NCBI GenBank assembly: GCA_034431315.1
Contig: DAOUDK010000023.1
Coordinates: forward strand, 1 to 64,000
Length of the DNA stretch: 64,000 bases
Direction of reading: 5' to 3'
Source: JAUWOY01 sp034431315
GTDB lineage: Bacteria > Chloroflexota > Anaerolineae > VGOG01
Made by a program: the position numbers and the translations under genes. The notes under the pieces are model-generated. The model saw nothing but the letters and a program-made list of their open reading frames with translations. It was not told the origin of the DNA and made no database searches. Of this stretch, positions 16,408 through 23,874 are shown one piece after another. Position 1 is the first letter of the stretch. Each line of letters starts with the position of its first letter.

Positions 16408-16893
16408 ATGAAGCTGCAAATCGGAGTTATCTTCACCCCAGGCCCGGTTGGCTCAATAGCGCGGATGCTGGGGCTGCGGTTCAGCCATGCCTTCATCAGG
16501 TACGAGAAGCCCGAAGGCTGGTGGCTGATGGATTCCGGGCTATGGCGCATTAAAGATCGCCCAAGCACCGGGCTCGAGAAGGCTACAGACTACGTGATTC
16601 TGGAAACCAGGGAGCCGCTGGATCCTGAAACCGCTCAGAGGATCATTGATTATGCGCGTGGCAACGTCGGCAAGCTCTATAATTTCTGGGGGCTTATACG
16701 CCTGGGTTGGAGGCTTCTGCGCGAGCGCTTTGGGGTGCAGGCCCTGGCTTATCCATCTTACATCTGCACCGACTTCGTGGTGGATTGTTTCCACTACGGG
16801 GGCATTGACATAGTGCCGCCGGGCCAGCTCCTGGTGCTTCCCGATGAGATCGCCGCCAGCGACACGCTGGTGGAGGTGATGGCGGAAGCTTAG
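16408..16893 (+). CDS. Permuted papain-fold (YiiX/NlpC-P60-like) protein
   Basis: 161 aa, no signal peptide. The N-terminal RFSHAFIRY (His) and C-terminal YICTDFVVDCFHYGG (Cys) come in the reversed order seen in circularly permuted NlpC/P60 proteins (YiiX/YaeF-like). In such enzymes Cys attacks amide or thioester bonds, but many family members lack a known substrate. ATG 16408 has GAGGAGG upstream. It is monocistronic: it has its own promoter, and palindromic repeats follow. Confidence 0.65.
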   Translation: MKLQIGVIFTPGPVGSIARMLGLRFSHAFIRYEKPEGWWLMDSGLWRIKDRPSTGLEKATDYVILETREPLDPETAQRIIDYARGNVGKLYNFWGLIRLGWRLLRERFGVQALAYPSYICTDFVVDCFHYGGIDIVPPGQLLVLPDEIAASDTLVEVMAEA

Positions 16894-16914
16894 TGACTGA
16901 CGGGTGCAAGCATC

Positions 16915-17220
16915 GCCCTGAGCTGAACCTCAGGGCTGAAAGAACGAAGCCCTACGGGCTAGGATTCAGCCCCGCAGGGGCTTTGTTCTCTCAGCGCGGG
17001 GATTTATTCCATGCGCGTCAAGCTAAGACAGCAGCCTGCGGGAAAACGCTTGCTGGCCAGCTCCGCCGTGGCATAAAGTGCTACGAAGCTGCCACCCCGT
17101 AAAACGGGGTTCTTGAGCCCGATTTCATCGGGCGGGAGTAGCACGGCGACTTTATCGCCGTGCGGCCCCGGCAAGCACGACACCATCCTTAACTTGACGC
17201 GCATGGGATTTATTCCCGCG
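16915..17220. repeat. Three-hairpin repeat, copy 2, interrupted by an inverted-repeat element
   Basis: Stems GCCCTGAG/CTCAGGGC and AAAGAACGAAGCCC/GGGGCTTTGTTCT match copy 1. The third stem, GCGCGGGGATTTATTCCCGCGC in copy 1, is split here: its left part ends at 17010 and its right part resumes at 17205, with GGGATTTATTCC present on both sides of the insert. Confidence 0.85.
17011..17204. mobile_element. 194-bp MITE-like element with 17-bp terminal inverted repeats
   Basis: Ends ATGCGCGTCAAGCTAAG (17011-17027) and the complement of ATGCGCGTCAAGTTAAG (17188-17204) match at 16 of 17 positions. Inside are several perfect stems (for example CCCGTAAAACGGG and GCCCGATTTCATCGGGC). The 12-bp GGGATTTATTCC flanks both sides, as a target duplication would. 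No coding capacity. A partial second copy in the other orientation lies inside the downstream gene (18379-18537). Confidence 0.8.
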
Positions 17221-17238
17221 CAGCCGGAACAAGTTCCA

Positions 17239-20200
17239 ATGAACAACTTCTTCCGAAAACGCGTACACCTGGCCTTGCTGCTCGTTGTCCTCCTGGTCGC
17301 GCTTTTCCTGCGGGTCTATGGGCTGGGCGACATTCCCCCCGGCCTGCACTACGACGAGGCCGCCAACGCCATCCTGGCCGCCGACGTCGCCAGAGGCGGG
17401 GCTCGCCCCCTGTTCATCGAAGCCTACACCGGCAAGGAGGTGCTCTTCTTCTACCTGGCTGGTGCCTCCATGCGCCTCCTCGGTGTTTCCGTCTTCTCCC
17501 TGCGCCTGACTTCAGCCCTGATTGGCACGCTCACTGTGCTCATCACCTACCGGCTGGCCAGGGAGATGTTCGCCCATCAGGGAGCCGAAGCCTCGCGCTG
17601 GCTAGCTCTCTTCAGCGCGGCCCTGCTGGCGACTTCGTACTGGCACGTCACCCTGAGCCGGTACGGTTTTCGGGCCATAAGCCAACCCTTCCTGCAAGCC
17701 CTGACTTTGTGGTGCTTGTGGCGAGGGTTGCGGCGGGGGAGCAATGGCTGGCTGGCCCTGAGCGGTTTTTTCTGTGGGGCGACCGCTTACACCTACCTGG
17801 CCAGCAGGGTTTTCCCCGTGATTCTGCTGCTTATTTTCCTATCGCTGCTCATCTTCGAGAAAGGCAAAGTCAAACAACAGCTCTCCCAAATCGCCATTTT
17901 CGCTGTTCCTGCTGCAATCGTCTTCGCTCCCCTGGGCTTCTACTTCCTGACCCATCCCCAGGCCTTCTCCGTGCGCGTCGGCCAGGTGTCGCTCTTCAAT
18001 CCAGAGTTGAACCAGGGGGACGTGCTGGGCACCTTCTGGCGTGCGGCACGATTGGCCTTCGGCATGATCAGCTTGCGTGGCGAACCCCTTTGGCGTTTTA
18101 ACGTACCGGGTAAGCCCGTTTTCAGTTGGCCCCTGTCGGTCTTCCTCCTGCTTGGTCTGGCCCTCAGCCTGGTCAAACTGGTGCGCAGCAGGAACGGGCT
18201 GGAGCGAACATTCCACTTCCTCATGCTAATCTGGCTGCCCGTGATGCTCCTCCCCAGCATCCTGGCCGTCAAAGAAGTGCCCAGCGCGCTGCGTTCTGTT
18301 GGCCTCATCCCCTTGCTCTTCCTATTGCCCGCTCAAGGTTTGTGGAAGTCTACTCGGTGGTTGGGGGGGCTGATCCCCATACGTGTCAAGCTAAGGGGAA
18401 TATCGTGCTTGTCGGGGCTGCACGGCCATGAAGTGGCCGTGCTACAAAGCTCCCGCCCGATGAATCGGGCTCAAGAACCCCGTTTACGGGGTGGCAGCTT
18501 CGTAGCCGTGGCACTTCATGCCACGGCGGGGCTGGCCCCATTCGCCGTCACCAGAGCTGTCTTACTCTTTATTGCTCTGATTCTCCTGCTGGGCCTCAGT
18601 AGCTTCGTCACCTTTCGAGATTACTTTGTCCACTGGGCCAAAGCCGCGCCGGTCTACTACGATAACGACGGCGACCTGGCTGACGCAGCCAGATATCTCA
18701 ACGAACTAGATACGGTTGATGATAAGGATATCTTTGTCTCATCCATCTACTATCGCCACCCCACCCTGGCCTTCCTGGCCCGCTCATACGATAGGATTAA
18801 GTGGCTGGTGGGTCAGCAAACCGTGGTCTTCCCCACAGGGACGGACAAGAGCACTCTCTACGTTTTCCCTCACTCAGCCAGGCCCGACGAAGCTCTGCTA
18901 GAGGAGTTCTTTCCACCAGACGCTCTGATCAAAGAAGCCCTGGGCCCTGACGGCAAGCCTGCTTTCACCGCCTATCTGTTCGACCCGGAACAATTGCCAG
19001 AAATCTCACCGCAAGAGCCTAGATCAGTAAACCTGGGGAACACCCTAGAGTTCCTGGGCTACGATATCTTTCACGCAATACGCAACACGCAATACGCATC
19101 ACGTTTCACGTTTCACTTCTACTGGCGCGTCCTGCAACCAGCCGACAGGGACGACTACAGCGTGTTCGTCCACCTGCTCGATCAGTGGGGCTTCAGGTGG
19201 GGGGAGGAGGGTTTCTTCGATTATCCGTCCGCCCAGTGGAGTCCAGGTGACGTGATCGTCAACAGGAAGGAGATTGACGTGGAGCCAGGGGCACCGCCAG
19301 GGGAATACGAAGTCCTGGTGGGCGTCTATTCGGCCTCATTGGACAGCCGCCTGCCCAGGCTGGACGCAAAGGGCCAGGTCGTCGGAACCACCATCTCTCT
19401 GGGGCCCGTGATGGTGAACAAGCCCCAAAAGCCACCAGTGGCTGAATCGCTGGCCATCCAAAATCCGCAGCAAGAGGACTTGGGCGGCAGGGTTACTTTC
19501 TTGGGCTACGACAGGGATGGCGACGCAGTTCGGTTGGGAGAGAGCGTCTACCTGGCTCTCTATTGGCAAGCTCAGCGGGACTTGGACGAGGATTACGACG
19601 TGGTCATTGGGCTGCGAGGGACAGGCGGCGAAGTTTGGCCCCTGTGGGCCGACCGCCCGGTGCACGGCACCTACTCCACCACCAACTGGACAGCAGGCGA
19701 GGTCATCAAGGATCGGTATGGCTTGACTATTGACCAGGACGTGCCGGCGGGTGATTACGAGCTGAAGCTGATGCTGCTAAATCGTGTCACTTATGAGCCG
19801 CTGATTGCTAGTAACGGCCTCCCCACCATTTCCCTGGGACACTTGAGGGTCGAAGCCTGGGAGCGCCAGTTCGCTGTCCCCGCCATCCAGCACCCCCTCG
19901 AGGTGAACCTGGGGAACGAGGTTGAGCTTTTGGGCTACGACCTGGACCGCACCTCGGCGAAGCCCGGCGACAGCCTGCACCTGACCCTCTACTGGCGGAG
20001 CCTGGAGGCCATGGACGAGAGCTACACCGTCTTCACTCACCTCCTCGACGGCGAAAGCCGCGTCTGGGGCCAGAAGGACAACGTCCCTCAGTCTGGCGCT
20101 TACCCCACCACCCTCTGGGTCGAAGGAGAGGTGGTGGCTGACGAGTACGAGATCGTCGTCAAGCCCGATGCTCCGCCGGGGCAATACATCATTGAGGTCG

Positions 20201-20301
20201 GGATGTACCTTCCCCAGTCGGGCCAGCGCCTGCCGGTGTTGGACGAGTTGGGGCAGGTGCAGGGTGATAGGATTTTGCTGGAGCCGGTAAAGATTCAGTA
20301 G
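17239..20301 (+). CDS. Giant GT39/ArnT-like glycosyltransferase with three C-terminal beta domains
   Basis: 1020 aa. Residues 10-370 and 434-470 are the polytopic PMT/ArnT-like part (first-loop PPGLHYDEAANA). Three similar beta domains follow at about 595-735, 740-880 and 885-1020, each with LGYD, LYWR/FYWR, VFVHLLD-like and PPGEYEVLVGVY-like stretches. The paralogue at 8629-10833 has one such domain. Residues ~381-433 (IRVKLRGISCLSG and onward) are not family sequence: they are an in-frame inverted-repeat element. Residues ~612-627 (HAIRNTQYASRFTFHF) are a 7-bp tandem repeat, also in frame. The start ATG 17239 matches the paralogue; the frame extends upstream into the repeat element. Activity with a 53-residue insertion near the last membrane helices is uncertain. 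Confidence 0.75.
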   Translation: MNNFFRKRVHLALLLVVLLVALFLRVYGLGDIPPGLHYDEAANAILAADVARGGARPLFIEAYTGKEVLFFYLAGASMRLLGVSVFSLRLTSALIGTLTVLITYRLAREMFAHQGAEASRWLALFSAALLATSYWHVTLSRYGFRAISQPFLQALTLWCLWRGLRRGSNGWLALSGFFCGATAYTYLASRVFPVILLLIFLSLLIFEKGKVKQQLSQIAIFAVPAAIVFAPLGFYFLTHPQAFSVRVGQVSLFNPELNQGDVLGTFWRAARLAFGMISLRGEPLWRFNVPGKPVFSWPLSVFLLLGLALSLVKLVRSRNGLERTFHFLMLIWLPVMLLPSILAVKEVPSALRSVGLIPLLFLLPAQGLWKSTRWLGGLIPIRVKLRGISCLSGLHGHEVAVLQSSRPMNRAQEPRLRGGSFVAVALHATAGLAPFAVTRAVLLFIALILLLGLSSFVTFRDYFVHWAKAAPVYYDNDGDLADAARYLNELDTVDDKDIFVSSIYYRHPTLAFLARSYDRIKWLVGQQTVVFPTGTDKSTLYVFPHSARPDEALLEEFFPPDALIKEALGPDGKPAFTAYLFDPEQLPEISPQEPRSVNLGNTLEFLGYDIFHAIRNTQYASRFTFHFYWRVLQPADRDDYSVFVHLLDQWGFRWGEEGFFDYPSAQWSPGDVIVNRKEIDVEPGAPPGEYEVLVGVYSASLDSRLPRLDAKGQVVGTTISLGPVMVNKPQKPPVAESLAIQNPQQEDLGGRVTFLGYDRDGDAVRLGESVYLALYWQAQRDLDEDYDVVIGLRGTGGEVWPLWADRPVHGTYSTTNWTAGEVIKDRYGLTIDQDVPAGDYELKLMLLNRVTYEPLIASNGLPTISLGHLRVEAWERQFAVPAIQHPLEVNLGNEVELLGYDLDRTSAKPGDSLHLTLYWRSLEAMDESYTVFTHLLDGESRVWGQKDNVPQSGAYPTTLWVEGEVVADEYEIVVKPDAPPGQYIIEVGMYLPQSGQRLPVLDELGQVQGDRILLEPVKIQ
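18379..18537 (+). mobile_element. In-frame copy of the MITE-like element inside the GT39 gene
   Basis: From ATACGTGTCAAGCTAAG to GGGGCTGGCC this 159-bp segment matches the reverse complement of 17011-17204 over most of its length, including all three inner stems, then loses homology before the far end. 159 is 53 codons and the frame stays open. Confidence 0.85.
19074..19117. repeat. ACGCAAT/ACGTTTC heptamer run inside coding sequence
   Basis: Six units of 7 bp (ACGCAAT, ACGCAAC, ACGCATC, ACGTTTC) are translated as part of the first beta domain of the GT39 protein, between LGYD and YWRVL. Confidence 0.85.
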
Positions 20302-20311
20302 ATGGCTGGAG

Positions 20312-20417
20312 GCCCGAAGCTGGAAGCTTCGGGCTGAGAGAGCAAAGCCCCCTGCGGGGACTGAATTGTAGCCCGAAGGGCTTTGTTCTTTTAGCCCAGT
20401 GCTTTAGCGCTGGGCGG
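20312..20417. repeat. Three-hairpin palindromic repeat, copy 3
   Basis: GCCCGAAGC/GCTTCGGGC, AGAGCAAAGCCC/GGGCTTTGTTCT and AGCCCAG/CTGGGC stems, in the same layout as copies 1 and 2. Outer stems differ in sequence but keep pairing. It lies 10 bp after the GT39 stop and could also end its transcript. Confidence 0.75.
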
Positions 20418-20429
20418 GAGGTTGAACAG

Positions 20430-20837
20430 ATGAAAAAGGCTATCGTTGTCTTGGCCGGGATTGTGGTTTTGATCACGGCTTGGATTGGATTCAACCCCAT
20501 CGGCAGACTCGGGTTTTGCCGCTTTGGGTTGCTGGTCTACAGCGCGATCCCTTTTCCTGCCGTGGACCTCGTCATCCACGCCAATGGTTTGCCCTCGGTG
20601 AGAGGGAGCAAGGCGCATTTTGTTGGCCTGGCTGAGATTGAGCCACTGCTCAGGGAAAGGCCGGACGTGCTGATCATCGGAACCGGGTACGACAACATGG
20701 TGCAGGTTGAGAAGGAGATTTTGGCCATGTCTTCCGTACAAGTCCTAGCCCTGCCCACACCCCAGGCGGTGAGGCGCTACAACGAGCTGCGGCGCGAGGG
20801 GAAACGGGTGGCCGCGATCATCCACTCCACCTGCTAA
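20430..20837 (+). CDS. Mth938/NDUFAF3-domain (DUF498) protein with N-terminal membrane segment
   Basis: 135 aa. One hydrophobic N-terminal helix (AIVVLAGIVVLITAWIGF) precedes a Mth938-type domain: RPDVLIIGTGYDN, LPTPQAVRRYNELRREG and a final VAAIIHSTC. Family members are small proteins of unknown biochemical role; the eukaryotic relative NDUFAF3 assists complex I assembly. The membrane anchor is not usual for the family. Stands alone between repeats. Confidence 0.7.
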   Translation: MKKAIVVLAGIVVLITAWIGFNPIGRLGFCRFGLLVYSAIPFPAVDLVIHANGLPSVRGSKAHFVGLAEIEPLLRERPDVLIIGTGYDNMVQVEKEILAMSSVQVLALPTPQAVRRYNELRREGKRVAAIIHSTC

Positions 20838-20848
20838 TCGTATCCCAA

Positions 20849-20912
20849 TTGCTCCCGCCGGATTGCCAAATCCGGCGGGCTGGCCTGGATTTGGCAATCC
20901 AGGCCGAGCGAG
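20849..20912. repeat. Two-hairpin element, copy 1
   Basis: GCTCCCGCC then a stem CCGGATT-TGCC-type (GGATTGCCAAATCC) and a second stem CTGGATTTGGCAATCCAG, ending GGCCGAGCGAGG. The layout matches 31309-31363 although stem sequences differ. Confidence 0.55.
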
Positions 20913-20922
20913 GAACTTACCA

Positions 20923-22497
20923 ATGCACACTCTACCTTTCAACATCTTCTACTGGCTTCTAGCCCTATCGCCCATCATCGTGGTGCTGATCCTGATGATC
21001 GGCTTTCGTTGGGGCGGATCCAAGGCCGGCCCAGTAGGATGGCTCACGGCTATCATCGTGTCCCTGGCCTTCTTCGGCGCTACGCCTGAGCTCCTGGCCT
21101 ACTCCCAGCTCAAGGGCCTGCTGCTCACCCTCTACGTCCTGTACATCATCTGGATGGCGCTGGCGCTGTACAATGTGGTGAATGAGGCGGGAGCCATCAC
21201 TGTCATAGGCCGTGCCATCTCCCGCCTCACGGGTGATCGGGTGATGCAGCTTCTGATCCTGAGCTGGGTGTTCAGCGCCTTCCTGCAAGGGGTGGCTGGA
21301 TTCGGCGTTCCCATCGCGGTGGTGGCTCCCCTGCTCATCGGCATGGGCTTCGAGCCAACGACGGCTGTTGTGGCTACGGCCATCGGCCATTCTTGGTCGG
21401 TTACTTTCGGCGACATCGCCTCGTCTTTTCAGGCCCTCATCGCTGCCACTGGACTGGGCGGCCAGGCGTTGGCCCCCTGGTCAGCTCTCTTTCTGGGCCT
21501 GGCCTGCTTCGGCTGTGGCCTGGCCGCCGCCCACGCTCACAGTGGTTTCAAAGGTCTTCGGCATGGCCTGCCGGCCATTCTGATCATTGGCACTGTAATG
21601 AGCGGAACCCAATATCTGCTGGCGACTAACGGTCTCTGGAACCTGGCCGGCTTCGTGGCGGGCCTGGTGGGCCTGCTGGTAGGAGCAGTGGTGGCTCGCT
21701 TGCCTCTCTACCGCTCCGTTTCGGCTACATCTACGGCGGCTGACGACGAAGGGCGCCTGGGGTTGCCCCTGGCCGTCGCACCCTATCTGCTCCTCGTCGT
21801 GTTGGTCACGGCGGCCGAGCTCTACGCCCCCCTTCACGAGCTTCTCAACAGCGTGGTGATCAGGATTCGGTTTCCGGAACTCCGCACGACCTACGGCTGG
21901 ATAACAGAAGCCGGAATAGGGCGAACCATCAGCATCTTTGGCCACGCTGGGGCTCTGCTGGCTTACACGTCCGCCATCGCCTACCTTCTCTATCGGCGCA
22001 GCGGCCACTACAGTGCAGGAGTCCTGCGAAGGATCACGACCAACACCTTGAGGAGCGCTGTGCGCTCCAGCATCGGCATCGCCTCCCTGGTTGGCATGGC
22101 CCTGATCATGGATCACAGCGGCATGACCTATTTTCTGGCCCAGGGCATCAGCCGGAGCGTGGGAGCGGCTTTCCCCTTCTTCTCCCCGCTCATCGGAGTG
22201 CTGGGCGCGTTCATGACCGGCTCCAACACCAACTCCAACGTCATCTTCGCCCCCTTGCAGAAGCAGGCCGCCGAGCTAATCGGCATCAGCGTCTTTATCA
22301 TCCTTGCCGCTCAGACCACGGGCGGCTCTTTGGGCAGCATGCTGGCCCCGGCCAAGATCATCGTGGGCTGCAGCACCGCCGGGCTGGCCGGGCGCGAGGG
22401 GGAGGTTCTTAAGAAGACGCTTCTACCCGGCCTTTTGATTGCCGCTTGCGTCGGAGTGGTGGCCTGGCTAGCCGTCTCTGTTTTGGGGTTGGGCTAA
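20923..22497 (+). CDS. lctP: L-lactate permease family transporter
   Basis: 524 aa with about 13-14 membrane segments. LctP-family hallmarks: GVAGFGVPIAVVAPLLIGMG shortened, GHSWSVTFGDIASSFQAL, MTGSNTNSNVIFAPLQ and GGSLGSMLAPAKIIVGCSTAGL in part. These import lactate or glycolate by ion symport. ATG 20923 follows GAGGA. The 20 extra codons upstream are translated hairpin repeat and are excluded. No lactate dehydrogenase is adjacent. Confidence 0.9.
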   Translation: MHTLPFNIFYWLLALSPIIVVLILMIGFRWGGSKAGPVGWLTAIIVSLAFFGATPELLAYSQLKGLLLTLYVLYIIWMALALYNVVNEAGAITVIGRAISRLTGDRVMQLLILSWVFSAFLQGVAGFGVPIAVVAPLLIGMGFEPTTAVVATAIGHSWSVTFGDIASSFQALIAATGLGGQALAPWSALFLGLACFGCGLAAAHAHSGFKGLRHGLPAILIIGTVMSGTQYLLATNGLWNLAGFVAGLVGLLVGAVVARLPLYRSVSATSTAADDEGRLGLPLAVAPYLLLVVLVTAAELYAPLHELLNSVVIRIRFPELRTTYGWITEAGIGRTISIFGHAGALLAYTSAIAYLLYRRSGHYSAGVLRRITTNTLRSAVRSSIGIASLVGMALIMDHSGMTYFLAQGISRSVGAAFPFFSPLIGVLGAFMTGSNTNSNVIFAPLQKQAAELIGISVFIILAAQTTGGSLGSMLAPAKIIVGCSTAGLAGREGEVLKKTLLPGLLIAACVGVVAWLAVSVLGLG

Positions 22498-22592
22498 TAA
22501 CATACGATCCCTACGACTCCCCGCACGCCGAAGGGGGCTGATTTGACCGAACGCCCTTTTTATGGTATATTGACTTTGGGTAGAGAGTTGCT

Positions 22593-23510
22593 TTGAGCAA
22601 ACTCTGGCGAGTTGGGAATCCTCTGGGGCTGGAAATGCAAACAGCGATCAAGGTGAAAGATAAGAAACGAAAGAAGGAAATAAGATTGGGGCAGCGGACT
22701 CCCACGGTGGAAATGGACGATCCTATCTCCCAGGAAATTCACCGAAGGGGGGACTTTGAACTCAACAGGATTTACTGCGGTGACTGCTTGGAGGTTATGC
22801 AGATGATACCTGACGAGTTTGTTGATTTGATCATCACCTCCCCACCTTACAATTTTGGACTGGATGATTATGAAGGGCACGATGATACCAGGAGTTGGGA
22901 AACGTATTTCCAGTGGCTATATGAAGTCTTTGCCGAATGTTATCGAGTTCTGAAACATTCTGGACGCATTTGCGTCAACGTTCAGCCCTTGTTTTCCGAC
23001 TACATTCCCACCCATCACATCGTCTCCCAGCAGCTTCGGGATTTGGGCCTTTTGTTCAAAGCGGAGATACTTTGGGAGAAGCACAATTATAATTGCAAAT
23101 ATACCGCCTGGGGTAGCTGGAAGAGTCCAAGCATGCCTTACCTTAAATACACCTGGGAGTTCGTGGAGGTCTTCTGCAAAGGCGAGTACAAAAAGGTCGG
23201 GCGAGCAGAGGATATAGATATTACAGGCGATGAATTCAAAGAATGGGTCTACGCTAAATGGGATATTGCCCCTGAGTCGAGAATGAAGGAGCTAGGGCAC
23301 CCAGCGGTGTTCCCCGAAGAGATCCCCTATCGCTTGATTAGATTGTTCAGTTACAAAGGTGATACAGTTTTGGATCCATTTAATGGAGTAGGTACGACGA
23401 CTCTCGTGGCCGCAAAACTAAAGAGAAATTACGTTGGCATTGACATTTCAGAAAAATACTGTCAGAAGGCACGCGAGAGGCTACGAGAATATCAACTGTC
23501 GCTGTTATAG
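22593..23510 (+). CDS. Beta-class DNA (m4C or m6A) methyltransferase
   Basis: About 305 aa. Motif IV appears as DLIITSPPYNFGL near residue 90 and motif I near the end as DPFNGVGTTTLVAAK with NYVGIDISEKYC, the beta-class order. TSPPY favours N4-cytosine, although N6-adenine members exist. No restriction endonuclease or specificity gene is adjacent, so it is probably a solitary methylase. Base composition is visibly less GC-rich than its neighbours, suggesting acquisition. Start is uncertain: TTG 22593 or ATG 22635; neither has a strong ribosome-binding site. Confidence 0.8.
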   Translation: MSKLWRVGNPLGLEMQTAIKVKDKKRKKEIRLGQRTPTVEMDDPISQEIHRRGDFELNRIYCGDCLEVMQMIPDEFVDLIITSPPYNFGLDDYEGHDDTRSWETYFQWLYEVFAECYRVLKHSGRICVNVQPLFSDYIPTHHIVSQQLRDLGLLFKAEILWEKHNYNCKYTAWGSWKSPSMPYLKYTWEFVEVFCKGEYKKVGRAEDIDITGDEFKEWVYAKWDIAPESRMKELGHPAVFPEEIPYRLIRLFSYKGDTVLDPFNGVGTTTLVAAKLKRNYVGIDISEKYCQKARERLREYQLSLL

Positions 23511-23561
23511 ACCAGATATGCTCAGCGCACTTGAAAAGCGTGAAATTGCGTGTGTGGGGGG

Positions 23562-23673
23562 AGAGTACCTCGGATAAAGAAATACACGATAATCACACTT
23601 CCGGCGGTCAAAAAGGGGCGTTTTGTCTCGGCTTGTGGTTGAACATCGTGTATTTCCACATCCGTGGTACTCT
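23562..23673. repeat. 112-bp element with 29-bp inverted arms
   Basis: The arm from AGAGTACC to ACACGAT (23562-23590) pairs with 23645-23673 at 25 of 29 positions. Weaker complementarity seems to continue outward on both sides. It fills the 360-bp gap after the methyltransferase. A second hairpin, GGCCCTCC/GGAGGGCC (about 23762-23787), lies closer to the next gene. Confidence 0.7.
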
Positions 23674-23804
23674 TTCCGCCATCACCCAAATTCACAAATT
23701 GCCTGGCAAGCTGCTTGTATTTTAAGGTCGCTTTTTCCTTGTTGTTCGCTGCCAAAAGAAAGGCCCTCCTTGAAACTTGGAGGGCCTTGTGGGTTTGCCT
23801 GCAG

Positions 23805-23833
23805 TTGAGAAAATCGCGGTGATGTGGTAGAAT
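23805..23833 (+). promoter_or_regulatory. Promoter of the class III aminotransferase
   Basis: TTGAGA (23805-23810), 17-bp spacer, TAGAAT (23828-23833), about 40 bp before the ATG. Confidence 0.65.
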
Positions 23834-23874
23834 TGGGGAGTGCTGCGCAATCTCAAAACATAAAGGAGTTGTCA

